Notes under the pieces: generated by a model
The model's input: only the letters and a program-made list of their open reading frames with translations
Told to the model about the DNA's origin: nothing
Databases searched by the model: none
Program-made: the position numbers and the translations under genes
Shown: positions 1-11,992 of the stretch, piece after piece
Numbering within the stretch: the stretch's first letter is position 1
Layout of the letters: the number at the start of each line of letters is the position of its first letter
DNA from: Cymodocea nodosa
Taxonomy: Eukaryota > Streptophyta > Magnoliopsida > Alismatales > Cymodoceaceae
Assembly (NCBI GenBank): GCA_036874045.1
Contig: CM072341.1
Coordinates: forward strand, 20,038,501 to 20,102,500
DNA length: 64,000 bases
Direction of reading: 5' to 3'

Positions 1-590
1 TATATAATAAGTAATTAGTAATAATAATTAATATATATATATATATGAATTATTTTATAATTAAGATAACTCCATAATAATTAAAGGATAATTACCATAT
101 TAAGTATATTGCATATAGATCAAATACCTATAATAATACGTATATTACATATATTGCTAATAATACGATAATTAGTCTAGTGATCTTAATGCTATGTATA
201 TTTATATGTATATATATACTAATGTTAGTATTAATAAGTATATTAATATATATATATTAATACATATAGTATTATAATATTAATAATATAAAACATATTT
301 ATTTATTGGTACTTTTATAATTAATATTAATTATAATAAATGGGTAATTTTATAATGTATTATATTACATAATGTAGTAACCACCGAATATAAATCTAAT
401 GACAAAATAAGAAGGTAACTAATATTTAACAATGGAAAATGTACACAATAAGTTTATCTAACATTACAATAATGTTGCATACATAACGATATATTCTAAC
501 ATTATAATAATATCGCATACATAACTTCATAAAATAGTCTAAATGACATATCAAAAGGTAATATTATATTAATGTTCTATTTCAGACCAC
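1..590. other. AT-rich spacer, no gene
   Basis: Very AT-rich sequence with runs of TA dinucleotides and many short near-repeats of the type taatatatat. No open frame of meaningful length and no recognisable transposon end was seen. Confidence 0.6.
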
Positions 591-3180
591 CATCAAAAGA
601 AAAGACTAATAGATTCTTGTGTGTTGCCATTGTTCCACACACACTTCCATCCATTGAATTCTTTCCCTTGAATCTGACAATGCTTGAAATATCCTTCCTT
701 CTTCAAGTTTTTCAAATCTAAACAATGTAATTGTCTAAAGATCACTACCATTAGGAATACCATCAAAATCAAGTAATGCAATACAATCTTCAGTTGAATG
801 TTTTTCCTCTTTTTCAGTCAATGATTAAAAGTAATTACCAGCTACTTTCATTCCATAATTGATAGCGTCTTTTTATCTCTTCCTTTTTGCAGCATATGCA
901 ATCATTCTAGAATTGGATGCATCCATTACAGTTGATCGCTTCTGTGAATCCTTTGCGTTGAATTGTGTACGGGAATCATCTTTTGGAGTACAACTCGTCA
1001 TTAACAATTGGATTTGAGGAATCAAAATGTTTTGAATTTGCTGAAAATCTTGAGATAAAATAATGTCAAAATTTTTCATATTGTGCCTTATGCTATAAAG
1101 AAAATAACGTTATGTTAGTTTACCTGTAAATAATAAACATTGAAATGGATATTAATAAATATTAAACAATATATAACTAACATACCGTTTTAAAATTTTT
1201 TCACCAATCATCATTGACTCCTTCCCATGCCTTACATATAAGATCCTAATCCATATTCATTTGAGCCTCTAAAGTCTTCTATATTTATTAATCTTTCTTA
1301 AATTTGTCGTACTTGTTCTTCAATTGTGCACATATAAATTGACACTTTGTGATTTTGAACAATTCACTTTTTAATAATTTGTATTTCTTCTATGTCAATT
1401 AAGAAGTTACTTGCACCTTTTATTAGCTAAGTAGATATAGATATCTAAAAAATGAGACACTTTTATCGTCTTAGCTTGTTCTTCCTAATGACATTGGCGA
1501 TCTCCCTTTATTTGATTCTGTTGCATCTTGAATATTATTATTTATATGTGCTATATCATCAAGTCTAATTAGTACGTCCATGAATGTCTTTTCGTTACCT
1601 GTCTTTAAAAAAGATAAAAACATTTAAATGCAATTACAAAGCTAATCATATGAATCATTCAACAATCTCTCAACAGCAATAATATGAATAAGCAATGACA
1701 TTTTCAAAAAGATTCAAACGTTGCATTGAAATATATATAATAAACTATTACAAGGATATGAAAGAAATAATACGAACACGTATTTTTGAACAATAACATT
1801 CTACACTCAAGTCAACGTTTAGTGAATAGCATGAAAATCTCAAAGACACTTCAAGTACATGTAAACTATTACACACTTATTTATAGGCCATTATTTTATC
1901 CCAAATGTTGTTACAAGCTTGGTCCATATAATTGTCATTATCTAAAACAAATGACCCATTTTCATCATCGTCCTCCTCTTATTCAATTGCATTTCCGATG
2001 TTGATGTTGTCTTTTTTTTCACTCAAAGCTTGTAGGTCCATTTGATGTTTCTGATCAATAATAAAATTATGTAGTACCATATAAATTATTACCACCTTTA
2101 TTTGCACAAGGTAATCATATGAGAGCATTAAGTTAAGAACATTCAATCTTTTCTTTAATATATCATAAGTACGTTCAATGACATTTCACAAGTTAGAATG
2201 TAAATAGTTGAAATTTTCTTTTGCTCATTTAGATTGTAAAGAACGAAATTAAGGTACATGATATCTTTTAGTATTGTATGACTGACACAAAGAATTTACG
2301 TACATTAGGATATACATAATTTACTAGATAAAACTTATCAAGTAAATTACGCATAATTAATTCCATTGCAATAGATGGTGTGTAGAGTAAAGCATGTCAT
2401 TCAAATATAATTAAAGTTAAGTTGACCTATAAGGGGCAATGGAAAATTATGTCTAGGATCAGATAATGTGTGTTTCAAAACTTTGAAATCATGAGCTATA
2501 CCTTTCCATCAGTTGAAGTAAAAATAAACTTTATCTGGAAGTTATATATGCCAAGAACATTTTGTGTCATTCTCTTTCCATCTTTGCTATACTTGTAAGC
2601 GAGATATACAGTTCTATTTACGATGATATAAATATAAGTATCATTTAATGTACCAATTGCATTTTTAAAGACTAACATGTATTTTGAGTTATCCTTTAGA
2701 AATTACGGAATGTCGTTCAAATTCTCTTTTAGGCATATTAGTTCACGTGAGAAGTAATAATTGTATAAATACACGATGTATGTACTTACTTATAGTTCGA
2801 CCAAAATATTATAAGGAAACTTAAAGAATTCTATTCTCTTGCCGATGACTTAACATATGTGGGAAAATTTTAACTTGTTCCTCAACTATATCCTGACAAC
2901 CATTAAATAAAAAATACCTTTTTTAAGGATTTGTCATGACATTCTAAATATATCAAACATCATTCTATATGTATCAAAACATACTCTTCAATGCTCATCC
3001 AACATGTTATTTAAAACATCATATCCAGTGTAATCAATATTATGAACTAGTTGCTTGAGAGAATAATTAACTTGATAAATACATTAGAATTGACCGTATA
3101 TGACTCTCACCACTTCTTTTTCTTCTTCATGCGTTAAGGCAAGAAAATCACTAATTTGAGAAAATTTATACATCTTAAAA
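590..3180 (-). mobile_element. Decayed PIF/Harbinger DNA transposon (two former genes)
   Basis: Read on the minus strand, about 3180-2000 is a stop-riddled relic of a Harbinger (DDE-type) transposase. Recognisable blocks in order are an N-terminal block resembling the family's 'NRxxQERFQHSGETIS' region near 2800-2860, the first catalytic block near 2590-2680 (IGTLNDTYI, where the family usually has IGAIDGTHI), the following TQNVL block, and the C-terminal blocks ERTYDILKKR and VLHNFI at about 2060-2180. The first catalytic Asp position appears changed to Asn, and many stops and frameshifts interrupt it. The stretch at about 590-1620 holds minus-strand fragments (for example 873-1079, ending in Lys/Arg-rich residues, and an 'ICKAWEGVNDDW'-like piece near 1210-1260). 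These would fit the Myb/SANT-like partner gene these elements carry. No convincing terminal inverted repeats or 3-bp target duplication were found, so the element limits are approximate. It is certainly inactive. Confidence 0.8.
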
Positions 3181-3240
3181 CAAAATATTTAAAGCTACTC
3201 AAAAAATGAATATGAAATGACACAGAATGACTCTACGCTA

Positions 3241-4312
3241 ATTTACATGATCGTGGGGTTTTCCCTTTCTTCAAACACAATTTTCAAGCACAAAAGAGAG
3301 TGAACACATATAAAAATATACTGATTCTGACCATAGGATGAAAGATATATTTTTTAGCAATAATAAGAAAGTATTATCAAAATCATAAAAGAGTAGATAA
3401 CAGATATCAAAGGATCCCTACATAGGTGTCCCACACATTGAAGTTAAAGGTGTTCCACTTATGGCATAGAAAGAAGTAGGAAAAAGGTGCAAATAAATTA
3501 AATTAAGCCTAAGCTAACTCAAGACCACTGGCTCACAGGAGGAAACGTCTATAACAATAACAGATAATGGCCAAAATTAGCTCATAAGTCTTTGAGGCTG
3601 GAATGGTAGTTGCTTGAAAAACGCCATCTATAAGAGTAGGTGTTTATTTTTGACCATGTGACCATGGCCTTTGCCAGATGACTGCTAGATTGCCAGTATG
3701 AATGGATCAACATCATAGATCTTTTATTTAATCTCAAAAATATTAGTTCTGCACGTAAAATTGAAAATAAAAACTAGTGTGTATATATCTATGGTTTGTT
3801 CCATAATTCCTAAGGCTGCCTGCCATTCACAACCTGTTTGCCTTGCTGTATCTCCTCACACTGAAATATTCCAAACATGTGGAACTATGATGCTTTTGAC
3901 TTTTCTATATGATGACATGTTTAGGTACATGTATGGGCTATGGATGCCAATCAATATGCTGCAGATGAGGACGATTCTAAATATAGCTGTCGTATCACGG
4001 GTAAAGATTTCTATTTCATCAGCAATTACGTTATATATGCTTATGTATCAACTGATATGAATTTCCAGGTCAATCTTCTGAGCCATACAATCAAATATTA
4101 TTTTTCATCAAAACGAAGGGTTATAAGAAGAAAGCTCAATAATCAATTACATTTCTTCGTCGCAGTGGCAAAAGTGGAAGTGAATCAATTTTAGACTTGA
4201 AAATGACGCTGCTCCAAATTAAAATGTCTCTGATATGAAAACGACTCTGCTTCAAATTAAAGTGCTGGAATATTGTGTTTGAAGAAAGGGAAAATCCCAC
4301 GACCATGTAAAT
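3241..4312. repeat. 51-bp inverted repeat pair about 1 kb apart
   Basis: Positions 3241-3291 and 4262-4312 are reverse complements at 47 of 51 positions. The arms face inward with a spacer of 970 bp. The inside of the right arm is preceded by a 38-bp imperfect tandem duplication (4199-4264). The intervening DNA shows no coding potential that I recognise; the frames at 3761-4194 do not resemble a known protein. The arms could be terminal repeats of a small non-autonomous element or an inverted duplication. Confidence 0.8.
4199..4264. repeat. Two-copy tandem repeat, period 38
   Basis: Two adjacent copies of a gaaaa(t/c)gac.ctgct.caaattaaa(a/g)tg unit start at 4199 and 4237. It adjoins the right arm of the inverted repeat. 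Confidence 0.7.
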
Positions 4313-5797
4313 GAATAACAAATGTTTGCTCAAATAAACATGCATATCAGTAAGCACAATTCACAAATGCCTCTACCGTACACATCGTAATATCAATTAC
4401 AAGTGTTTAGCAATTATTTCGAAAGTAGGTGAATCTCTTCAAAGATGACAAGCTTCATTCGGTGAACCAAAGCAATATACTTACAAATAAACTTAGTGGA
4501 GGATGGTGAACTCGCAGACGGCACAGCAGCAGCAGTGGTGAACGATTGTGTGATGTGAGTGACGAGAGATTTTTTTGGACTGGTGCAAGGGATCAGCGAG
4601 GGTTTTGCAAATTGTGCAAGACGACAGGTGCGTTTTGTGGACAGTCAGATTACACGAGAAGGGGGAAGGGTAGGATCGTCAAATGACCAAAAGATCAGCA
4701 AAAAACGTAAAATCACGGGAATGGTCCGGCTCTTTTCTTTTTCTTTTTTTCTTTAGATGAATAATGAAAAATGTAAGTGTGCCGTGCATTTTTCTATACA
4801 GCACATTTGCATTCTAAGGTCTGTTTGTATATTTAAAATTTAATTTAATAGAATTTAAATTTTGTAGAATTAGATAGAAATAGAATTTAATATTTAAGTA
4901 TATGTATACACGTTAAGAATTTGATTGAAGTTAAAATTCAAATGTTTATGTATATGACAAAATTTGATTGAATTAAAATTTATATTTATTTATAACAATA
5001 ATGTAATATAATTATCTATTAATTAAAAGTATAATATGCATTATTCAATACTTAATTAATGAATTGAAGTAGTTAGTAAAAATATAATTAATTACATTAA
5101 TCAATTAACATGTTATATAATGATATAATTAGATCTTTATATATAATTTATCAATAATCTTATGTAACAAATATTAATAATTAAATACATCATTAACAAT
5201 AATAATATACATGACTCAATAATAATATGCAATAATAAAAAATAATACTTTTTTTGACTAATTAGTAGAAAAATTTACTATAAAGGATAAATCTAACAAA
5301 AACCCTTGAAATTTCCTTAAACGTGAGATACAGAGGTTTTGATGGAAATGATTTGTAGAAGTATTTGGATTTGCATTTTATTTTTATCAGATTATAAATA
5401 GATAAAATTTAATTTTTAATAAAAAATATTTACAGAATATACACAAATGTTTCTACTTCAGAATTGGATAAAGATTATTTTTTCATTTCTGTGTAATTTC
5501 AAGTGCACGAACCTTCACCTAACGTTAATTATGATGTACGTTTAACACAATTTGACACAAAAAACAAATGGTGTCTTAGCTTTCTTATTTTATAAAAAAA
5601 ATGGGTATCATAATTGTCTACCTCGTGGTAAAGAAAAATCTTACGACCATAAGCGTAGGCATTTGTTAAACCACAAAACTTCTTCTTTTTTGCGTGGTTG
5701 CGAATTTCTTTGTTTCCTCTCTATCTCTTTCTCTTGTTCGAACACAGATTCCACTTTCAACAGTCAACACACGGTGCATGCACACCTTTTCACTTAA
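4313..5797. other. Spacer without a supported gene
   Basis: About 4500-4740 is less AT-rich than its surroundings and holds a 65-codon open frame at 4559 that I do not recognise. It could be an old promoter or leader of the neighbouring transposon relic. From 4819 the sequence is low-complexity AT-rich DNA with several variants of an 'aatttgattgaa(g/t)ttaaaatt' unit, possibly a decayed miniature element starting at ggtctgtttgtat, but no matching right end was found. Confidence 0.45.
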
Positions 5798-5855
5798 AAT
5801 ATGCGACGTAGACATTTTAGCAAAAGATCCTTAGATATTGAGCTTTAAAGGCACT

Positions 5856-5890
<35 letters not shown>

Positions 5891-5940
5891 TCGTAATACT
5901 TTTTGAAAGTTTGTGTTTGGTGTTGTAAACTGGAATGGTA
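5798..5940 (+). repeat. Dispersed repeat family A, copy 1
   Basis: Shares with 9051-9180 and 9359-9483 the order: (t)atgcgac..agacat..(t)agcaaaagatc, a variable middle, 'actcgtaatactt', and 'gttt(g)ggtgttgt..a..ggaatgg'. This copy has a TA/CA microsatellite (5856-5890) inserted in the middle. Confidence 0.7.
5856..5890. repeat. Compound (TA)n(CA)n microsatellite
   Basis: TA repeat at 5856-5873 is followed directly by CA repeat at 5874-5890. Likely polymorphic. Confidence 0.95.
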
Positions 5941-6033
5941 CTATTTTGAAAAAAATGTCCATAAAACGGGGGAAAACGTTCAGGCAGATTATTTATATAA
6001 GTTCATTTCTAAATTTCTAACGTTGAATGCTGT

Positions 6034-6038
<5 letters not shown>

Positions 6039-6072
<34 letters not shown>
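6039..6072. repeat. (AT)17 microsatellite
   Basis: Uninterrupted AT dinucleotide run. The sequence from here to the next gene (6073-6890) is non-coding spacer with no recognised element apart from a GC-richer stretch just ahead of the gene. Confidence 0.95.
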
Positions 6073-6077
<5 letters not shown>

Positions 6078-6891
6078 AAAAGGTAGAAATGACTTGAAAG
6101 AAAATAGTTGAATCAAATATGATAAAAAAAGATCGATTTATTTTACAAAGGGCGTGTTGTTCTTTCACATTGTATTCAAATTATTTTATCGAGCACCGGC
6201 GAGAACGTCACTAGATCCTCCATCTCTCACGGACCATTGTTAAGAATTTTATTGGAGAGGTGGAGAAAGTCGTGGAGGTAGGCAAATCTTTTTATTTTGT
6301 TTGACTCTATTTTAATTATCGTTAATTTAAAAATGTTATTATGTATTTTTAATTTAAATGATATATTTATTTTTTAATGCTAACGGTACGGATGCTGAAC
6401 TTTATCACGGTAGATAAGTTAACATCGATTTTTTTTTCTTCTTCTTTTAAATAAAAAAACATTAAACAAACAGGAACAACCTGGGACGAGACAGAAGGAG
6501 AAAAGGTCACGCCTTTTCCACCGCCGGTCAATTAATCGGCTCATTTGTTGGGGGGCATGCACAGCAGTGTCCAACTAAAGAATAAAGACCCAGATAGAGA
6601 GAGAAAGGATAATTGAGACTACATAATTGATTACTTCTTATAATATTTAATAATTTTATTAGTTTTTTAGACAGTAGTATTAAAATTCTAATGTTAGTTT
6701 TTCGGTAGTTAATTAAGGTTTAAATGCGTTGATTTATCCTTGAGAGAGAGAGAAACTGCGTCGAGTCGACAGCCATGATTTATCCGTGAGAAAAAAGGCA
6801 AAAGGCACGGCATGCAGTGTTCATTACGCTTCGTTGCCAACCTCCGCAGGCGCGACACGCCCCTGACAGGGTGACACCGTCGCCACCAGCC

Positions 6892-6900
6892 CATAAATAC
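6892..6900 (+). promoter_or_regulatory. TATA box of the DUF761-type gene
   Basis: cataaatac lies 44 bp before the ATG at 6944 in a GC-rich promoter. Spacing fits a short 5' leader of about 15-25 nt. Confidence 0.55.
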
Positions 6901-6943
6901 GGGTCGGTCAGCCGCCGATCGGAGTCGGACCATTGAGGGATCG

Positions 6944-7396
6944 ATGGATCGGAAGCAAAAGAAGGGCAGTGGCCGAGAAGAAGAGGTGGTGGAGATCGCA
7001 CTGGCGGCGGCGGGCGCCGCTCTAATCCTGTCCATCATCAAACATCACCTGCCGTGCATGCTGTGGAGGCTCGTCGCCCCGTCACCTCTCCCGTTTCTTC
7101 TGTTACACGTCGTCATTGCCTCCATAGCTTTCTGCTCCGCTTACGTCCCCACCATCCCGTGCAACGGCGATGGAGGCGTCGTCGAGAAGCGTAGCAGGCA
7201 GTGCTGCAGGGTCAGGAAGAGGAGGACCGAGTTTGGCCGGTGCAGAGGAGATGATGCGGCCTCGAGAAGGAAGGTTGAGGAGGAGAAGCTGGTGGCGGAC
7301 GAGGAGTTGAACGCCAAGGCCGAGGCGTTCATCAAGGCCTTCCGGCGGCAGCTGGTGGTCGACGCCGTTGCGTCTGGCGACAGCTTGTCGCGTTGA
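6944..7396 (+). CDS. DUF4408/DUF761-type small membrane protein
   Basis: Single exon, 150 residues. Function is unknown. Proteins of this plant family have an N-terminal hydrophobic (DUF4408-like) part and end in a short DUF761 motif, and some are induced by stress, but no biochemical role is established. Visible here are a Lys/Arg-rich start (1-13), two hydrophobic segments at about 17-34 and 46-68, a basic middle (82-110), and the diagnostic C-terminal motif ELNAKAEAFIKAFRRQL at 121-137. The reading frame is GC-rich, unlike the flanking DNA, as is common for intronless monocot genes. The start is the first ATG behind a TATA box and is in frame with the whole hydrophobic region. A second ATG is not needed. 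Probably membrane-attached. Assignment rests on the C-terminal motif plus the layout. Confidence 0.82.
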   Translation: MDRKQKKGSGREEEVVEIALAAAGAALILSIIKHHLPCMLWRLVAPSPLPFLLLHVVIASIAFCSAYVPTIPCNGDGGVVEKRSRQCCRVRKRRTEFGRCRGDDAASRRKVEEEKLVADEELNAKAEAFIKAFRRQLVVDAVASGDSLSR

Positions 7397-8840
7397 ATGT
7401 TGGTTGGCCTTGTTGCTATTGATCTGTTGACTTTCTCTTGCTGGATTGCTTTCTTCGGCTTTCGAATTTCCATCTGGTTCCAGGCGAATATTTTATAAGA
7501 GGGATCAAGGATGATTTATTGCACAAAAAGCGTGTGTTTAGGTTTTTATTCGATAATGTTCTTATTTTTGCCCTCTCGGTATTAAAACATTACAAATAAA
7601 TAATTATAGATGTCATCGTCCATGATCAAATTAAGTTAAATACTTTTGTTGAGGGTGCGATGGCAACACGTACTGTCACCACAACAGGTGACGACGATGA
7701 TGAAAACAAGTGCTGGTGGTCCATAAACCCTTCGGCATAATCAGAAGGATGAAGCATCTGGTGCTGGTGTAGACCCTTGATCGAGGTTAGAATAAAAGGG
7801 TAGATGTGACACCTCCATGCATATACATATAATACGTACATATATGTTTGTGTGTATATGCGAAGCGATTTAGAAATTTTGTTGAAATTGATTATGCCTA
7901 CATTTGCCAATCTTTTTATGATTACGTCACGTGCTTTTGTCGATCGACACGCATGCAGTCGTTCCCCGCCACGCATCAAATGTTTAATCTAAAAACTTGT
8001 TTCTCGATCATGTTCTCTAACTTCTTGTGCTTCACTGCACTATATTCGTATCTGATCATTTTCTTGCGAGTTTTGTAAACGTCTTGTCTTTTACACATGC
8101 TTTTGCTGCAGATGTCACGGGTTGTGAATCATTTGTTGCGAACATTTAGCATGGTTTTAATTATATGATAGGACCATTTGTGCTATGGTGAACTATATTC
8201 GAAGCTTGTATTATAATGGTGAATTTTGAGCATGGAGGTTGTTCCTGTGACAAGTGTTGGCAATGACTTCAATAATGACGATGACGACACAAGGGGATAA
8301 TTGCGAGTTGTACGGTGATGTTGGTTGCGTGGCAGACAATTGGGACGTAGTTGCGAGTACTCCTCTTCCCTAACATAGCATTTGAAAATTTTTTTATTAT
8401 AAATTAAACTATATACATTTGCAAAAGAATCTTAAAATAAGATGGAAGTAAACACTTATCATTGAAGTAAACAGATATTTAGCAATTCATTTTACAACCT
8501 TTTTTTGATACGTATGGAATTATCATGGACTCATGGCCGTCTGCACCGATCTTCCACTTTCCTGCTTCAGTTATCTAATATAATTTATATAACACTTTTT
8601 GGTTTATTTTTTGCTGTTAGAGATCAGAAGTTTTTCTTTTTCTGATAGCATTTGGAGAAGTTGAAATCCAATACACATATATAGGAGATACCGTATGTTT
8701 TATTTTAAATAATAAAAAAAAACGCCAACCAGTATTTGTTGGACATGTATAGTTTATTTGCTACTGCATGGCTCAAATCATTTTCCAAGAAAAAAAAAGG
8801 ATGCATAAATCTCAGACTTTTTTCCTTGGGCTTCATGCGA
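7397..8840. other. Spacer without a gene
   Basis: Behind the DUF761-type gene the sequence becomes AT-rich. No frame resembles a known protein. It contains one copy of dispersed repeat family B (7889-8003); the rest shows nothing recognisable. Confidence 0.5.
7889..8003 (+). repeat. Dispersed repeat family B, copy 1
   Basis: Matches 11864-11992. The last 45 bp are almost identical (cgttcccvgccacgcatcaa, then atgtttaatctaaaaacttg and tttctc). The upstream part (gattatgc.tac..ttg.caatc, acgtgcttttgtcga) is diverged but collinear. Confidence 0.8.
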
Positions 8841-8844
8841 GACG

Positions 8845-9483
8845 TGTAGGTTCCAGGAAAAGAACCGTAGAAACTTTGTTTTCTTTTTCTTTTTCGAACA
8901 GCTAGATCGAGAACCGTACGTAGAAACTTGTCCAGCACGCATCCATCAATCGGCTTCAGCTGCAACCGATTACACCGAGGAGCACGTTTAATTAAGAGGT
9001 CTGGGAGGATGATCAGGCTTAGATGTCATGGCGCACTCCTTGCAGCTGAAAATATGCGACGCTGGCATGTCAGCAAAAGAACCACTGATATCTAATTTTG
9101 AAGACGCTTTACATATACATGTACTCGTAATTATACGTACCTTTCGAATTTTTTCGTCTGGCGTTGTGGAATTGAAATGGCAACGTCTTGTATTCGACAC
9201 GTGCTGACGGCGGGCTTCATCGACAATTCGACATGCAACGTAGGCTCTGGGAAAAGAACTTTAGAAAGTTGTCTAACATGAATCGGCAGCAACCGATAAC
9301 GCCGAGGAGAACGTTTAACAGGCTTGGGAGCATTGGGAGTAGATGCCATGATGCTGAAACTATGCGACATAGACAATTTAGCAAAAGATCGACTGTTGTT
9401 GAACTTCAAAGCTAAGGGACTTGTTATGTGTACTCGCAATACTTACCTTTCGAAAATTTCTGTTTTTGGCGTCGTGAAATCGG
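8845..9483 (+). repeat. Diverged tandem duplication of about 310-330 bp, carrying repeat family A copies 2 and 3
   Basis: Unit 1 (about 8845-9185) and unit 2 (about 9235-9483) share, in the same order, a 'ggaaaagaac..tagaaa' block, 'gcaaccgat.ac.ccgaggag.acgttta' (8961 and 9288), 'tagatg.catg', and then family A (9051-9180 and 9359-9483). Unit 1 also has an internal partial repeat of the 'gaaccgtagaaactt' block. There is no coding evidence; short frames in both units do not agree with each other. Confidence 0.75.
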
Positions 9484-11395
9484 ATTCCAATCCAGTGTTA
9501 GCTGGTTTGCATTCTTCAGCGCCTGACGTTTTAGGTGTCGTAGATAGCTGATTCTCCATCGATCGAAGACGGAAGGGGTTTCTTTCGATCTCTTCTTTTG
9601 TTTGACTTTCTTAAACAGAACGTAATAAACAGAAACGAAGGTGAATATCATCAAATGATAATGTCACGATTATCTTTACAAAGGATGTAAGAAAAATTAA
9701 ACATGGTAAAAAGAGATAATATGATACTTTCCTTTTAGTACATTAAAGATGAATTGATTACCCATGTTTGTTGTTGATATATGTTACTCAATAGTCAAGA
9801 ATGATGAAGTTAATATATCCCTGCACAAAATTGCAGCAAAATAAAGAACAAATCTTTCTAGTTCTTTAGTTTCTCATTTTTTAACCTTTCCCTTTTTTCT
9901 ATTATTATTATCTAAATAACAAATACGTTTTCTATCGGAACCCCAATCTCCGCCGTCGAACAAGAAAAGGGGGCAGAGGAGAACACACGCAGAGGGAGTT
10001 CTTACCAGGGGCGCACGGAAGGGAAGAGCGAGCAGCTGACACGGCGTTCTGCGGCGGGCGGCTTTGTGAACGCGCGGTGTGCAGACGTGAACGGTCTCAG
10101 GAAAGCAAACCTCGCAAGATCTGTACGCGGTGCGAACGATGGCTCGTCGGGTTGTAGCAGATCGGGCGAGCGGTTGGAGATGATATCGATCGCGTGCAAA
10201 GAATCGCCCACGGAGCGAGTAAAGATTTGGTAGAGAAGGCGAGTAAAGATTTGGTAGAGGAGGCAAGTAGAGGAGAGGCAAGTAATCTTGTAGTCCCCTT
10301 TTGTCCCAACCGCCTCTGTATTTTCCGACGATGTCGCCGGCAAATGTGGCGTCGTCTTCGTCGACCACGGATAAACAAGAAACATATTTTTTACTAAATT
10401 TTCTTTTATACGCTGAAAAATCTTTTATATTTTTTATCTATTTTGCCTTTTGCAAATAACAACTTTCTGTTATAAATTCAGTATACAGGGTGATATATTC
10501 GTTAATACTTGAATTTGAAATTTGAATTTAAATATTGAATACTGTCGATGTTTATTAATTATTTTGTATTTGAGAAATTAAAATATAATTGTTGAAAAAA
10601 TATAAAATTTGTTGATCGAGGAAAATTGACTGCCGTGGAGAGTTTTCAGAGCTACATTGAAGTTACGGTGCTTATTTCTAGCCGTTGGGATGATTTTTTA
10701 AATGTTTAATTTTTATTTCCAGGTCTTGGTGTTCGTGGATCATATGTGTAGAACTTTTGCACTCTCATACTCGTAGGTTTGTATAATTTTACTCCGCAAT
10801 AGGCAAAGGCGTCAACTTGCAAGAAAAAATTTGTGTTGAAGACGAGACAGTGTAAAGTTAACTCTTTACCTTTTGAAAGGCGGATATGAAAGGGTAGATT
10901 TTTGCCTGTAAGGAGAAGACGAAGTGATATAAAAAGGTATTTAACCGTGTGAACTTTCGATGTAGGTGTTGCAAACTTTATGGATGTAGAAAATATCTTG
11001 ATCATCATGTTGGCAGGGGTTAATCTCACAGCTAATTATGTTGGTCAATATAAAATATAAAGCTTCATAGGCTATTTAGACGATTGACCCATTAAATGTA
11101 ATTTAATCTAGCTAAATTAGGATTAATTTAATTTATTTAGGTTAAAAATTTCTTACTGTATGTCATAAAAAATTTAATATTAAAGTTTAAATTGATCATA
11201 TTAATATATAAATTAAAATTCATTTTTTATTTTTTTTATATATACATATATTTAAAATTTAAATTTTGTTATTTTACTAAACGTGTACAAATACTTAATA
11301 CCAAATTTTATAGTATTCTGAAAATTTTATTTTCTGTAACTTTTTATTTTACGTCGAAATTGAAATTTCGTCGGATTTCATCCCTTCGGTACAAA
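9484..11395. other. Spacer with a GC-rich island, no supported gene
   Basis: The stretch 9940-10370 is GC-rich and holds several overlapping frames on both strands (the longest is 164 codons on minus), none like a known protein. It contains a 24-bp tandem repeat (gcgagtaaagatttggtaga) starting at 10216 and 10240. Overlapping open frames in every phase suggest high GC rather than a gene. The rest is AT-rich. Confidence 0.45.
10216..10263. repeat. Two-copy tandem repeat, period 24
   Basis: cgagtaaagatttggtagag occurs at 10216 and again at 10240, followed by looser 'ggcaagta' repeats at 10262-10285. Confidence 0.85.
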
Positions 11396-11863
11396 CACTG
11401 TGGAGGGGTAATCCGATTTTTTTCCCGGCTCACTGCGTTCTTCCCTTCTCGTTGAGACCTGAGAGAGAAGTCTCGGGCGTCGTCTGCAGATCAGCGACCA
11501 ACGGTGGCGGTTCGACGGCTGGCGGCGATGGTGGATCGCGCGGACAGGGAGTTTGCGTGACCGGGTGCGGCTTCGTGCGGGTTTCTTCTATGATTCTGAA
11601 GGCTTGGTGGGAGGGCGACTGAACTGTGGCGGCGACAGGTTCCGGCGATTTGTGGGTGGTGCGATGAGCGTTGGCCACCGGACATCCGTTGATAGGGTGA
11701 ATTGGAGGTACGTTCTGGTTCTCTCCCCTGTTTTCTTGAGAACGATGAAGGGGGATGAGGTATTTGCAAGTGGAGTGCATAGAGTGGGAAGAGATCGCCA
11801 ACGTGCCTTGTTTCTGGAAAATCCTACCACATCTTGGTGATTTTGTTTTGCTTTGATATTTCT

Positions 11864-11992
11864 TGTTGATTATGCTTACAATTGTCAATCGTTTCCTGGA
11901 GTTCATGGTTACGTGCTTTTTTCGACAGATTCGGCACTTTTGCGAAAGTCGTTCCCAGCCACGCATCAAATGTTTAATCTAAAAACTTGTTT
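11864..11992 (+). repeat. Dispersed repeat family B, copy 2
   Basis: Collinear with 7889-8003; the last 45 bp are nearly identical. In this copy the repeat lies inside the presumed leader intron of the U11/U12-25K gene. Confidence 0.8.

Noticed and set aside
9874..10397. 164-codon and other open frames in a GC-rich island
   Set aside because: All phases are open on both strands, as expected from high GC, and no frame resembles a known family.
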